Positions 7,231-15,293 of a stretch of DNA of 15,293 nucleotides are shown piece after piece. The translations under genes and the position numbers were made by a program. This stretch comes from JAYZQT01 sp964412235 (lineage in GTDB: Bacteria; Pseudomonadota; Alphaproteobacteria; MPNO01; UBA830): NCBI GenBank assembly GCA_964412235.1, contig CAYPNT010000072.1, forward strand, positions 1 through 15,293, written 5' to 3'. A model generated the notes under the pieces. That model was not told the DNA's origin. It searched no databases and saw only the letters and a list, made by a program, of their open reading frames with translations. Within the stretch, counting starts at the first letter, position 1. Each line of letters starts with the position of its first letter.

Positions 7231-9651
7231 TCAATATATATCTTGCAACTTTCTGAAAAGAAAATCCGAATCATCGAGGGTAAAACGAGATTGATCACTG
7301 CCATCCAAAACAGGTCCTTGTCGAGTAGGGGCCGTACCTGGAAGAAAAGCTTCTATAATCACAGATTTCTCAGCACCAGCAACGGGGCGCCCTGTTCGCG
7401 CATTAACACGAACCAATTGCAAACCCGCCGGAACACGAAATGGAATTGCATTGTGATCCTTCAACGCCACCTCCATAAATTTCTTAAATATGGGAGCAGC
7501 GACGGAGGACCCTGTCTCACCCCTTCCAAGAGGATGGGGTTTGTCAAAACCAACAAACACGCCGACAGCAAGGTCGGGCGAGAAACCCACAAACCAGGTG
7601 TCTCTATTATCATTCGTCGTCCCAGTCTTACCCGCCAGTGGTTTGCCGATGGTATTTATTCGGCGGCCTGTTCCGCGTTTAACAACTCCCTCTAGCATCG
7701 ACACAACTTGGTAAGCAATTTTTGGGTTTACAATTTGTTTCCGGGTCTCGGCTAGTTTGGGTACCTCTTTGGCATTCCATCTTTTTAACGAACAACCGTT
7801 ACATGACCGAAGGTCGTGGCGAAAAATAGTTTTCCCGGTCCGGTCCTGTATCTTATCAATTAACGTTGGGATGACGCGTCGACCACCATTTACCAAGGAG
7901 GCATAAGCTGTAGTTAAACGAATTAGAGTTGTCTCACTAGCACCAAGCGCCATGGACAAATAACGAGGCATATTTTTGACCAAATTAAACCGCTCCGCAT
8001 ACTGAGCTATTACGTCCATGCCAATGTTATGTGCGAGACGAACGGTCATAAGGTTACGTGACCTTTCAAGGCCCAGCCGCAACGGGCTAGGTCCATAGAA
8101 CTTTTTGCTATAATTTGCTGGTCTCCACCGAGGCAACCCGGGCCCTTGGTTTATAACAAAAGGAGCGTCTAGAATCTGGCTTGATGGCGTAAATCCTTTA
8201 TCAAGAGCGGCCAAATAAACAAAAGGTTTAAATGCAGAACCCGGTTGCCGTTTAGCCTGAGTGGCTCGGTTGAAGCTACTCAATGCAGCCGAAAACCCTC
8301 CAGACATTGCTAAAACTCTGCCGGTGTGTGGGTCCATGACCACTATACCACCGCTTACCTTAGGAATTTGCCGTAACGAATAAGAATTAATATTAACACC
8401 ATTCGCCTGGTCCAGCGGTTCCACAGCAATGACGTCCCCAGGTTTTAAAATGTCTGAGGGTTTCTTAGCCCGCACCCCCCTCTTGCCATCCTTATAGGAA
8501 ATACGAGCCCAACGCATACCGCTCCACGGGAGTGTTCCTCTTGAACCGTCGCCAAAAGCAATCAACGCCGACTTAACGTGAGATTCAATCACAACAGCAG
8601 TTACCCAATTTGTAACATCTTTTGGTAAAAGAAATTTTTTAAAATTGGTTCTCCAATCTTTTCCAAGGTCAACCCACCCAAGAGGTCCCCGCCAGCCGTG
8701 TCTTCTATCATAAGCCGAAAGTCCATATCGGAGTGACGACTCTGCCGTAGACTGGAGATTAGTATCGAGTGTGGTTCGGACCGACAGTCCACCACCATAT
8801 AATCCAAGCCTACCAAAACGCCCCATTAACTCGCGACGAACCTCTTCCACAAAATATTCTGCACGAGCGGAATCACTACTAGAAACTGGCCTGACCCTTA
8901 CAGGCTTTTCCATTTCCGCAGAAGCTATCTTTATTGGGATATGACCGTTTTCTACCATCCTGTTTAAGACATAATTTCTTCGCACGCGGGCTGCTTTTTG
9001 ATATCTAGTTGGGTGATAGTTGTTCGGTGCTTTGGGAAGCCCAGCCAAGAACGCTATTTCTCCAAGTGTTAAATCATCTAAAGATTTATCGAAATAATTT
9101 AGTGCAGCTGCAGCAACCCCATAGGAACTAAAACCAAGATAGATTTCATTCAGATAAAGCTCAAGTATCTGGTCTTTAGAAAACGCGCGTTCAATTCGTA
9201 ACGATAGTATAATTTCTTTTATCTTTCGGCTTATAGAGACCTCATTAGTAAGCAGGAAATTTTTGGCAACTTGCTGTGTAATAGTAGATGCGCCAACGGG
9301 CCTTCGATCGGTATTTATGTACCGAAGGTTTATTATTGCTGCTTTTATGATTGCGGGAATACTTACCCCGGGATGGCTATAAAACGTCTTGTCCTCTGCA
9401 GAGAGGAACGCCTTTATCAACCTTTTTGGCATCGCTCGAACGGGAATAAATACGCGCTTTTCTTTGGCAAATTCAGCCATTAATCGACCGTCACCGGCAT
9501 GAATTCGAGTCACGACGGGTGGATTATAATTCGCTAATTGCTGATAATCTGGCAACCCTTTTCCAAAATGATAGAACCCAAAAAGGATTGCACCTACACC
9601 AACTAAAGCCATTACAACTGCAAACAGGGATAACGCTGCTAAAACTCTCAT
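7231..9651 (-). CDS. mrcA: Penicillin-binding protein 1A (bifunctional transglycosylase/transpeptidase)
   Basis: A class A PBP of 806 residues that polymerises glycan strands from lipid II and cross-links the peptides in the periplasm. A single N-terminal membrane anchor spans about residues 4-28. The GT51 domain (about 50-225) shows AEDKTFYSHPG with catalytic Glu86, GASTITQQVAKNFLL (120-134) and the ELYLNEIYLG segment. An OB-like region follows. The transpeptidase domain carries the SxxK motif (GSAFKPF, Ser472/Lys475), SRN at 531-533 and KTGTTND from Lys675, with all active-site residues intact. It sits between amiC and prfB on the same strand, 59 and 57 nt apart, an order I recognise from many Alphaproteobacteria, which suggests one transcript. 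No clear Shine-Dalgarno is seen before the ATG at 9651. mrcA and ponA are both used as symbols. Confidence 0.96.
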   Translation of the reverse strand: MRVLAALSLFAVVMALVGVGAILFGFYHFGKGLPDYQQLANYNPPVVTRIHAGDGRLMAEFAKEKRVFIPVRAMPKRLIKAFLSAEDKTFYSHPGVSIPAIIKAAIINLRYINTDRRPVGASTITQQVAKNFLLTNEVSISRKIKEIILSLRIERAFSKDQILELYLNEIYLGFSSYGVAAAALNYFDKSLDDLTLGEIAFLAGLPKAPNNYHPTRYQKAARVRRNYVLNRMVENGHIPIKIASAEMEKPVRVRPVSSSDSARAEYFVEEVRRELMGRFGRLGLYGGGLSVRTTLDTNLQSTAESSLRYGLSAYDRRHGWRGPLGWVDLGKDWRTNFKKFLLPKDVTNWVTAVVIESHVKSALIAFGDGSRGTLPWSGMRWARISYKDGKRGVRAKKPSDILKPGDVIAVEPLDQANGVNINSYSLRQIPKVSGGIVVMDPHTGRVLAMSGGFSAALSSFNRATQAKRQPGSAFKPFVYLAALDKGFTPSSQILDAPFVINQGPGLPRWRPANYSKKFYGPSPLRLGLERSRNLMTVRLAHNIGMDVIAQYAERFNLVKNMPRYLSMALGASETTLIRLTTAYASLVNGGRRVIPTLIDKIQDRTGKTIFRHDLRSCNGCSLKRWNAKEVPKLAETRKQIVNPKIAYQVVSMLEGVVKRGTGRRINTIGKPLAGKTGTTNDNRDTWFVGFSPDLAVGVFVGFDKPHPLGRGETGSSVAAPIFKKFMEVALKDHNAIPFRVPAGLQLVRVNARTGRPVAGAEKSVIIEAFLPGTAPTRQGPVLDGSDQSRFTLDDSDFLFRKLQDIY

Positions 9652-9684
9652 TAGATATAATTAGATTGGATTCACTTTATGTCC

Positions 9685-9698
9685 TAAACTATAGTTTA
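9685..9698. repeat. 14-bp palindrome between amiC and PBP1A
   Basis: TAAACTATAGTTTA is a perfect palindrome in the 59-nt spacer between the amiC stop and the PBP1A start. It could fold as a 5-bp stem with a UAUA loop in the transcript, or serve as a protein site. It is AT-rich, and about one such palindrome is expected by chance in a window this long. Confidence 0.25.
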
Positions 9699-9710
9699 AA
9701 TGTGGCAAGT

Positions 9711-10922
9711 TTATGGCCGACGAACCGAGCGCTTTTTAAAATATTTTTCTATCGCATGGTTGACTGACAACGCTAACTGACGACGAACAACAGGGTCACG
9801 AAGCATCTTTTCGTCTTTGTGGTTCGATAAAAACCCAAGCTCAATAAGTACGGATGGTATGTCCGGTGCCTTCAAGACAACGAACCCAGCGGAACGTTGG
9901 GGTTTTCGAAGCATATTTGTAACCTTTTGAAGCTCTGCAACAAGCAATTTAGCAAAAATAACCGATTGGTTCATTGTGTCTCTTTGAGCAAGGTCTATGA
10001 GAATGTTTACCACGTCGTTTGAACGTCGCTTGAGATCAACTCCAGCGATAACGTCAGACTTATTCTCCTGACGGGCCAAAGCGTCCGCTTCCTTGTCAGA
10101 TGCTCGCTCAGATAGCGTGTATACAGATGTCCCTCTTACTCTTGGGTTAGCAATCGAATCAGCATGAATAGAAACAAACAGATCAGCGCCGGCACGGCGA
10201 GCAATAGAAATACGTTCTCTTAAACGCAAAAAAATGTCTTTATTCCGTGTCAGTTGGACCCGAAATAAGCGGGCGGACAAAAGCTGACGACGTAACTCCC
10301 TAGCAAATTTAAAAACTATATGCTTTTCCCATAAGCCTCCTCTGCCAACTGCGCCTGGATCAACCCCCCCGTGTCCAGGATCAATCATTACTAAAGGCCT
10401 ATTATGTTTTTCGCGCGCACCCTTCACCCCGAGGCTCACCGTCCCGTGGGGCTTTCCAGTTTCTGCTAAGTGTGGGTCCGCCCGCTGATAAGTTTCCATA
10501 AAAACTTTTCGATTAACCTTACCAATGTCAAGAACCAGCCTATAGTAACGGCTCTTTCTGGTAGGAGGCAGCATAAACACGTTATTGATCAAGACTGGTC
10601 TTTTTACATCAAGGACGATCCGGGAAGAACCTGGCCGAAACAAGCCAAACCTCATGCCCGTTACTAATCCCTTAAAGCTTAAATTTTTGATGTTTCTCGA
10701 CCAAGTTACCTCAGACATGTCAACTACAACACGATAGGGTTTTGGAAGCACAAATGCCCGGAATTTGATGGGATCGGTTAATTCTACTACGACCCGTGTT
10801 TTGGATGGCGAAATGCCAACGCGCACGCTTGTTACCTGTGGTACCGCAGCAAGGGAAACCCCATACCAAATAAGCGTCAAAGCAAAACTAAGGCTCACAA
10901 AAGAAATCTTACGCAGATACAT
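9711..10922 (-). CDS. amiC: N-acetylmuramoyl-L-alanine amidase with AMIN domain (AmiC type)
   Basis: A periplasmic zinc amidase that cuts the bond between MurNAc and L-Ala during daughter-cell separation. The 403 residues begin with a signal peptide (basic LRK, hydrophobic stretch to about 25, cleavage likely after SLA-A). An AMIN domain (about 28-115) follows that in this family directs the enzyme to the septum or peptidoglycan, then a linker, then the Amidase_3 catalytic domain (about 176-395). Zinc ligands and catalytic residues are visible: His184 (DPGHGG), Glu199 (WEKH), His253 (VSIHADS) and Glu361 (LIELGFLSN). A helical segment around 275-320 (SDKEADALARQENK) matches the autoinhibitory helix region known in AmiB/AmiC enzymes activated by EnvC or NlpD. 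It is the first gene of the amiC-mrcA-prfB set and is divergent from rne. Confidence 0.95.
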   Translation of the reverse strand: MYLRKISFVSLSFALTLIWYGVSLAAVPQVTSVRVGISPSKTRVVVELTDPIKFRAFVLPKPYRVVVDMSEVTWSRNIKNLSFKGLVTGMRFGLFRPGSSRIVLDVKRPVLINNVFMLPPTRKSRYYRLVLDIGKVNRKVFMETYQRADPHLAETGKPHGTVSLGVKGAREKHNRPLVMIDPGHGGVDPGAVGRGGLWEKHIVFKFARELRRQLLSARLFRVQLTRNKDIFLRLRERISIARRAGADLFVSIHADSIANPRVRGTSVYTLSERASDKEADALARQENKSDVIAGVDLKRRSNDVVNILIDLAQRDTMNQSVIFAKLLVAELQKVTNMLRKPQRSAGFVVLKAPDIPSVLIELGFLSNHKDEKMLRDPVVRRQLALSVNHAIEKYFKKRSVRRP

Positions 10923-11355
10923 ATTGCTGAACTAGGTATCCAGTATTAAATAGTTATCGCAAACTTACCTGAAAATACAATTAACTTTATAGTTAATATT
11001 TGTTGTACGGACCGTTATTGCAGGTTATTCTCCTACCTTGTGAACGTCTGCAAGTACATTAAAAAAATGTGGCATTCGCGCGGTCACTTTCGTGTTACAG
11101 CGTTATACAACAATTTGTGTGTAACCTAAACTGAAGGAAAATTGCGCGACGTATTTGCGGTAAATGGAACCCAAGACCTTCCTACTGTACACAGGTTGAT
11201 AGGTTCAAGGACGTCCCTGCCCTGGTGGCTATCCCAACTGGTAACGCCCCATTCGGTAGGTTGACGAATGTACCTTAGGTCTTGTTTGTTGCGGTACAGA
11301 TCCGTTCGGTCGTTCACACGACGAATCTGCCGCCGTAGCAGAAACGAGTATTAAC
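10923..11355. other. 433-nt amiC/rne divergent intergenic region and probable rne leader
   Basis: This holds no convincing gene; the short minus-strand reading frames within it show no family resemblance. It must contain the divergent promoters of amiC and rne. At 10980-10997 a 7-bp inverted repeat with a TTAT loop (ATTAACT/AGTTAAT) lies about 58 nt upstream of amiC. The rne-proximal half can form local RNA structure: an imperfect stem pairs 11192-11202 with 11229-11240 (about 10 pairs with small bulges), and TGTACC (11269-11274) pairs with GGTACA (11293-11298). In E. coli the rne 5' UTR is structured and mediates RNase E autoregulation; an analogous role here is inference. Confidence 0.55.
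10980..10997. promoter_or_regulatory. Inverted repeat upstream of amiC (candidate operator)
   Basis: ATTAACT-TTAT-AGTTAAT is a perfect 7-bp dyad with a 4-nt centre in the divergent amiC/rne region. Its plus-strand TATAGTT is shared with the palindrome between amiC and PBP1A (9685-9698). AT-rich dyads like this can be regulator sites, but no match to a named regulator can be made. Confidence 0.3.
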
Positions 11356-13821
11356 ATGTCAAAGCGCATGCTTATCGATGGTGCGCATCCAGAAGAAACC
11401 CGCGTCGTGGTAACATCTGGGAATCGCCTCGAAGAATACGACATTGAGACAATTTTCAAAAAACAAGAAAAAGGTAATATCTACCTGGCGAAGATAACGC
11501 GGGTGGAGCCATCACTCCAAGCCGCGTTCGTCGATTTTGGAGGTAACCGCCACGGGTTTCTCGCGTTCAGTGAAATTCATCCGGATTATTACCAAATACC
11601 AGTTGAGGACCGCCAAGCGTTAATCGAAGAGCAAGGGGCGCTTGAATTGAAAGCGCGAGCTGCTCAAGAACACCTCGAAGATATAGAGGGTGATCACAGC
11701 GAAACAATTGATGACAGCGCAGAAACAAATAGCGAAGCCAAAGAATCCGAGCACGATGCATCGGAAGACGTTGAGGTAAAAGCATTATCAGCAGAAAACA
11801 AGAAGACAAAAACTTCAAGGAATAGGAAGAAGTCCCGCGTGACAACAGATCCAGAAAAGGGACAGGATGAAAGTACAACGACAGAAAACGCCCCGATTGA
11901 AGATTCGGAGAGGCTAGAGGCCCAAAAAGATACAGACAAACCCCAGGAAACAAGCCCTGAGATGGATGAATGGGTAGAGAACAAAGAAGTAACTCCTTCA
12001 CAAAGTTCACGGAGTGTCAAAAAGTACAAAATACAAGAGGTAATTAAGCGCCGGCAGATACTTTTGGTGCAAGTCGTCAAGGAGGAGCGTGGTAATAAAG
12101 GAGCGGCGCTAACTACCTACATATCACTAGCGGGTAGGTATTGCGTTCTAATGCCTAATTCCTCCAGGGGAGGGGGTATTTCGAGAAAAATTACCGGCTC
12201 TAACGAACGTCGAAAATTACGTGAAACACTTAATGCCCTGGACATTCCTGACGGAATGGGAGTCATCATCCGAACGGCGGGACTTCAAAGGAACAAAGCC
12301 GAAATAAAACGAGATTTTGAGTATCTAATACGAGCTTGGGACGAGGTACGCGAGAAAACGCTGCTCTCTACGGCACCAGAGATGGTCTATGAAGAAGGCG
12401 ATATAATTAAGCGGGCCATCCGTGATTTGTACAGTAAAGATATTGATGAAATCCAGATAGACGGCACAAGGACGTATCAAAACGCAAAACGTTTTATGCG
12501 GTTAATGATGCCTAGCCATGCCAAACGCGTTCAACAGTATCGAGACGAAACAATACCTCTATTTCAACGGTTTCAAATAGAACAGCAGCTTGATGTGATG
12601 AACCAGCCAGAGGTACCGTTGAAATCCGGAAGCTATATCGTAATAAACCCAACTGAAGCATTAGTTGCGATTGACGTGAATTCGGGAAAATCAACCCGGG
12701 AACGCAATATTGAGGAAACGGCGCTTAAAACCAATATGGAAGCCGCCGACGAAATAGCCCGTCAACTCCGTTTACGCGATCTTTCGGGTCTAATTGTCAT
12801 TGATTTTATCGACATGGAAGACGGTCGTAACATTCGCAAAGTAGAACGAAGACTTAAGGATGCGATGAAGGTCGACAGAGCAAGGCTTCAAATAGGTCGG
12901 ATCAGCGTTTTCGGTCTCTTAGAATTGTCACGACAACGACTCCGTCCAAGCTTATTAGAGACAAGTTCTCAGGTTTGCCCTCATTGCCGTGGTACAGGGA
13001 ATGTTCTTGCTAAAGAAACAATGGCAATGAGAACACTTCGCGCTATCGAAGAAGAGGGTATTCGGAACCGCTCGAGTGAAGTGAAAGTCAAAGTACCGGA
13101 TGAAGTTGCACTATACATTCTGAATCAAAAACGTTCAGCGCTCGTAACTTTGGAGAAATTATATGGTTTTCAAGTAATATTAGAGGGCGACGATACAGTT
13201 GTACCTCCAGACATAGAAATCGAACTTGTTAGAGGTCAACCCGCACCGGTTAAAATCTCGGCGACCAATGTAGATCCTAAAGAAGAAGTCAGTAAAGAGG
13301 TTGCTAGCAACAATGCCAAAGGTGGTGAAAATAACGAAACAGAACCTGCCGAAAATCAACCAAAACGTAAACGCCGACGTAGCCGTCGCCGCCCCCAAAA
13401 GACAGAACAAAAAGAAGGCGTCGTTTCTTCTGAAAACGCGTTAAATGCGGAAAAAAACGTCCCTGTACGTAATGAAGAACCTGGGAATGAGTTAAATGAT
13501 AACGCTGCAGACAGTCCTCCGCGCCGACGGGGACGCCGTGGGCAACGACGAAAACAACACAGCGTGTCCGAAAATAATTTGGTAACTACAGAAGAAAATA
13601 TCAAAAACAAACCTGAAACCGTTGCCGTGCGGAATGAAAATAATGGTCAAACAAAAACAAATCCCAAGCCCTCAAAAGAACTTCCTATTGATGGTTCTTC
13701 AAACATAGAGAATCAATTAAACCAGACGGAAGTCGAGGACAAACCTCTGGAGAACAATAGCGCCGACAACATCCCAGACAAACGGCCCAGACGTCGCGGC
13801 TGGTGGCAGAAAATCACATAG
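11356..13821 (+). CDS. rne: Ribonuclease E
   Basis: The endoribonuclease that initiates mRNA decay and matures rRNA and tRNA, and scaffolds the degradosome. The 821 residues begin MSKRMLIDGAHPEETRVVV, a typical alphaproteobacterial RNase E start. The S1 domain (about 37-255) is split by an insertion of roughly 120 residues rich in Glu, Asp, Ser and Lys (about 98-220). The RNase H-like and DNase I-like catalytic core follows, with the catalytic aspartates Asp439 (AIDVNSGK) and Asp482 (IDFIDMED). The Zn-link is Cys540-x-x-Cys543 (CPHCRGTG), which joins protomers of the tetramer. The C-terminal third (from about 650) is low-complexity, with two Arg-rich RNA-binding blocks (near 675-690 and 722-737) and ends PRRRGWWQKIT. 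The ATG at 11356 is preceded by a weak GAG about 7 nt upstream. It is divergent from amiC after a long leader. Confidence 0.97.
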   Translation: MSKRMLIDGAHPEETRVVVTSGNRLEEYDIETIFKKQEKGNIYLAKITRVEPSLQAAFVDFGGNRHGFLAFSEIHPDYYQIPVEDRQALIEEQGALELKARAAQEHLEDIEGDHSETIDDSAETNSEAKESEHDASEDVEVKALSAENKKTKTSRNRKKSRVTTDPEKGQDESTTTENAPIEDSERLEAQKDTDKPQETSPEMDEWVENKEVTPSQSSRSVKKYKIQEVIKRRQILLVQVVKEERGNKGAALTTYISLAGRYCVLMPNSSRGGGISRKITGSNERRKLRETLNALDIPDGMGVIIRTAGLQRNKAEIKRDFEYLIRAWDEVREKTLLSTAPEMVYEEGDIIKRAIRDLYSKDIDEIQIDGTRTYQNAKRFMRLMMPSHAKRVQQYRDETIPLFQRFQIEQQLDVMNQPEVPLKSGSYIVINPTEALVAIDVNSGKSTRERNIEETALKTNMEAADEIARQLRLRDLSGLIVIDFIDMEDGRNIRKVERRLKDAMKVDRARLQIGRISVFGLLELSRQRLRPSLLETSSQVCPHCRGTGNVLAKETMAMRTLRAIEEEGIRNRSSEVKVKVPDEVALYILNQKRSALVTLEKLYGFQVILEGDDTVVPPDIEIELVRGQPAPVKISATNVDPKEEVSKEVASNNAKGGENNETEPAENQPKRKRRRSRRRPQKTEQKEGVVSSENALNAEKNVPVRNEEPGNELNDNAADSPPRRRGRRGQRRKQHSVSENNLVTTEENIKNKPETVAVRNENNGQTKTNPKPSKELPIDGSSNIENQLNQTEVEDKPLENNSADNIPDKRPRRRGWWQKIT

Positions 13822-13826
13822 ATTTT

Positions 13827-14993
13827 TTATATCCTTTGGTCCAATCTATCGATCCAGTCACCGAAACGTGACATCGCTTTCACAATAGTTTCAGTATCTC
13901 CAGAAAAGGATAATCTGATCCACAGGTGGCCGGACTCGCGGTCAAAGTCAACGCCAGGAGCAAGCGCAACACCTGTTTCTGTCAGTAACCGTCGGCAAAA
14001 ATCAACGCTATTATTCGTAAATTTTTTCACGTCTGCGTATAGATAAAATGCACCGTCGGCTGGCGCTATTTGATCAACACCTGTTTTTGGTAGCTCGTTT
14101 AACAAAAAATCGCGGTTTACAGCATACCGGTCTACATTCTTATCCAAATCACTCGTGCAATCGAAGGCTGCACAGGCCGCATGCTGCGATAAGGCTGGTA
14201 CTGAAATATAGATGTTCTGTGTCAAACATTCCACGGATCTCACCAGTTTTTCGGGTACCACGACCCAACCTATCCTCCAACCCGTCATCGAATAATACTT
14301 TGAAAAACTATTTAGGACAAAAGCATCGTCCGTAAATGATAGCGCAGTTGTTTCAACCAGTGCATAAGTAATTCCGTGGTATATTTCATCTGAAATTAGT
14401 CGGATCTTGCGGTCGTCGCAATACGATGCAATCGCGCTTATATCGTCTGATGTCAACATTGTGCCAGTTGGATTTGCGGGGCTGGCCATTATTAAACCGT
14501 CGATAGGCGTCTTTATTTTATCTAGAATCGCCGGGGTAATTTTATAGCCGTTGGCCGCGCCACAGGGAATTTCTACAGCCTTGAGGTCCAAGGCGTTCAG
14601 TATGTTTCTGTACGCCGGATACCCTGGTGTTGCCATAGCCACACTATCCCCCGCATCAAACGCGGAAAGAAAGGCCAACATAAACCCACCCGATGACCCT
14701 GTTGTGACAACAACACGTTCACTATTTAAACTAAGTCCATATTTTTCAGTGTAATGTTGGGTAATTCGCTCGCGAAGCTCGGGAATCCCCAACGCGTCTG
14801 TGTACCCTAGTTTATCCGTTATTATTTTCTGTCTGGCGACCTGACGGACACCCTCAGGGGCACTGGTGGAGGGTTGACCGACTTCAAGGTGCAATACTTC
14901 TTCGCCACGAGACTCGATAAGGTTTGCCTCCCGCATTACGTCCATAACGATAAAAGGTTTAACCCGCCCTCTGCTTGAATGTTTAAGCACCAT
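13827..14993 (-). CDS. Class I/II pyridoxal-phosphate-dependent aminotransferase
   Basis: A fold-type I PLP aminotransferase of 388 residues, probably transferring the amino group of an amino acid to 2-oxoglutarate or another keto acid. Family landmarks are LEVGQPS near 37-42, the TTGSSGGF cofactor-phosphate loop (98-105), PGYPAYRN (123-130), SPANPTG with Asn174, SDEIYHG with Asp202, and NSFSKYYSMTGWRIG with the Schiff-base Lys232. A substrate-carboxylate Arg is in LWIRLSFSG near the C-terminus. I chose the ATG at 14993; a TTG two codons upstream (14999) would overlap the stop of the preceding reading frame (TGA at 14998-14996). Either way the two are nearly or fully overlapping, suggesting translational coupling. 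The substrate class (aspartate-, alanine- or aromatic-type) is not decidable by eye. It converges on rne with only 5 nt between stops. Confidence 0.92.
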   Translation of the reverse strand: MVLKHSSRGRVKPFIVMDVMREANLIESRGEEVLHLEVGQPSTSAPEGVRQVARQKIITDKLGYTDALGIPELRERITQHYTEKYGLSLNSERVVVTTGSSGGFMLAFLSAFDAGDSVAMATPGYPAYRNILNALDLKAVEIPCGAANGYKITPAILDKIKTPIDGLIMASPANPTGTMLTSDDISAIASYCDDRKIRLISDEIYHGITYALVETTALSFTDDAFVLNSFSKYYSMTGWRIGWVVVPEKLVRSVECLTQNIYISVPALSQHAACAAFDCTSDLDKNVDRYAVNRDFLLNELPKTGVDQIAPADGAFYLYADVKKFTNNSVDFCRRLLTETGVALAPGVDFDRESGHLWIRLSFSGDTETIVKAMSRFGDWIDRLDQRI

Positions 14994-14995
14994 AT

Positions 14996-15293
14996 TCAAT
15001 TCGACGCGCTAAGCGCTAACCCAGATCCCCTTGGATCAGCAATAAACTCACAACTCATAGGTGCTCGCCGTGACCCTTCCGGACATTGTATTACATTTGT
15101 CCTTATTCCCGTCGTCACTTCGCTTTTTTCAGGGGACTGGTGGGGTTCAATTCCTGGAATAAATGCACTAACAGCTCTGCTAATCGCAATAGCTCGCGCG
15201 TTTAGTCCGCCAGCGCCTGTAACAACGCCTAATGCATCATTGAGATATTTGTGTGCGAAAAGAATAGGCAATCCAGGAAATTCGTCAGTATTT
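14996..15293 (-). CDS. Partial unidentified reading frame (3' end only)
   Basis: This minus-strand frame stays open from the window edge to the TGA at 14998-14996, giving 98 codons of what is probably a longer gene whose 5' end lies outside. The product begins in-window as NTDEFPGLPILFAHKY, continues with a small, Ala/Gly-rich helix-like part (GVVTGAGGLNARAIAISRAV), and ends SGLALSASN. I do not recognise the family. The TTG at 15271 could serve as a start but is not convincing. Reality is supported by the lack of any competing frame and by the tight junction with the aminotransferase start, which suggests an operon. It could also be a pseudogene remnant or chance open frame. Confidence 0.45.
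   Translation of the reverse strand, partial: NTDEFPGLPILFAHKYLNDALGVVTGAGGLNARAIAISRAVSAFIPGIEPHQSPEKSEVTTGIRTNVIQCPEGSRRAPMSCEFIADPRGSGLALSASN

Noticed and set aside
7243..7714. Plus-strand open frames of 150 and 74 codons
   Set aside because: Antisense to the PBP1A transpeptidase domain, whose motifs are intact.
11126..11459. Short minus-strand open frames in the rne leader
   Set aside because: No recognisable family, no good ribosome binding site, and one runs into the rne coding region.
11567..12080. Minus-strand open frames of 147 and 128 codons
   Set aside because: Antisense to the low-complexity acidic insert of RNase E; biased composition of the sense strand explains the absence of stops.

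Overview
The window reads as a chromosomal segment of an alphaproteobacterium. By eye it is moderately AT-rich; composition was not counted. The assignment rests on the block rne / amiC / PBP1A (mrcA) / prfB and on the tyrS-anmK neighbourhood, both typical of Alphaproteobacteria. Supporting protein features are a TyrRS with KMGKT in place of KMSKS, and an RNase E with an acidic insertion in its S1 domain and an Arg-rich tail ending in a GWWQ-type motif. There are no tRNA or rRNA genes, insertion sequences, CRISPR arrays or phage genes.

Layout. (1) 1-1968: an SDR oxidoreductase (+) converges on a phytanoyl-CoA-dioxygenase-like Fe(II)/2-oxoglutarate enzyme (-); both look like accessory small-molecule metabolism. 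(2) 1969-3856: tyrS (-) followed by a GST-family gene whose only reasonable start is an ATT codon. (3) 4005-5965: a PuuE-like polysaccharide deacetylase-fold gene followed, 2 nt later, by anmK (+), divergent from tyrS. (4) 6039-10922: the minus-strand cell-wall/translation cluster amiC, mrcA, prfB. prfB carries the classical programmed +1 frameshift, so its product is split over two reading frames. (5) 10923-11355: a 433-nt amiC/rne divergent intergenic region that probably holds a structured rne leader. (6) 11356-13821: rne. (7) 13827-15293: a class I/II aminotransferase (-) convergent with rne, plus the 3' end of an unidentified upstream gene cut by the window edge.

Working together: AnmK (recycling of anhydro-MurNAc), the AMIN-domain amidase (septal peptidoglycan cleavage) and PBP1A (peptidoglycan polymerisation and cross-linking) all act on the cell wall. 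TyrRS, RF2 and RNase E belong to translation and RNA turnover. I see no clearly novel multi-gene system. The points most worth checking are the ATT-initiated GST, the prfB recoding site with a 10-bp hairpin abutting its ribosome binding site, and the long rne leader.
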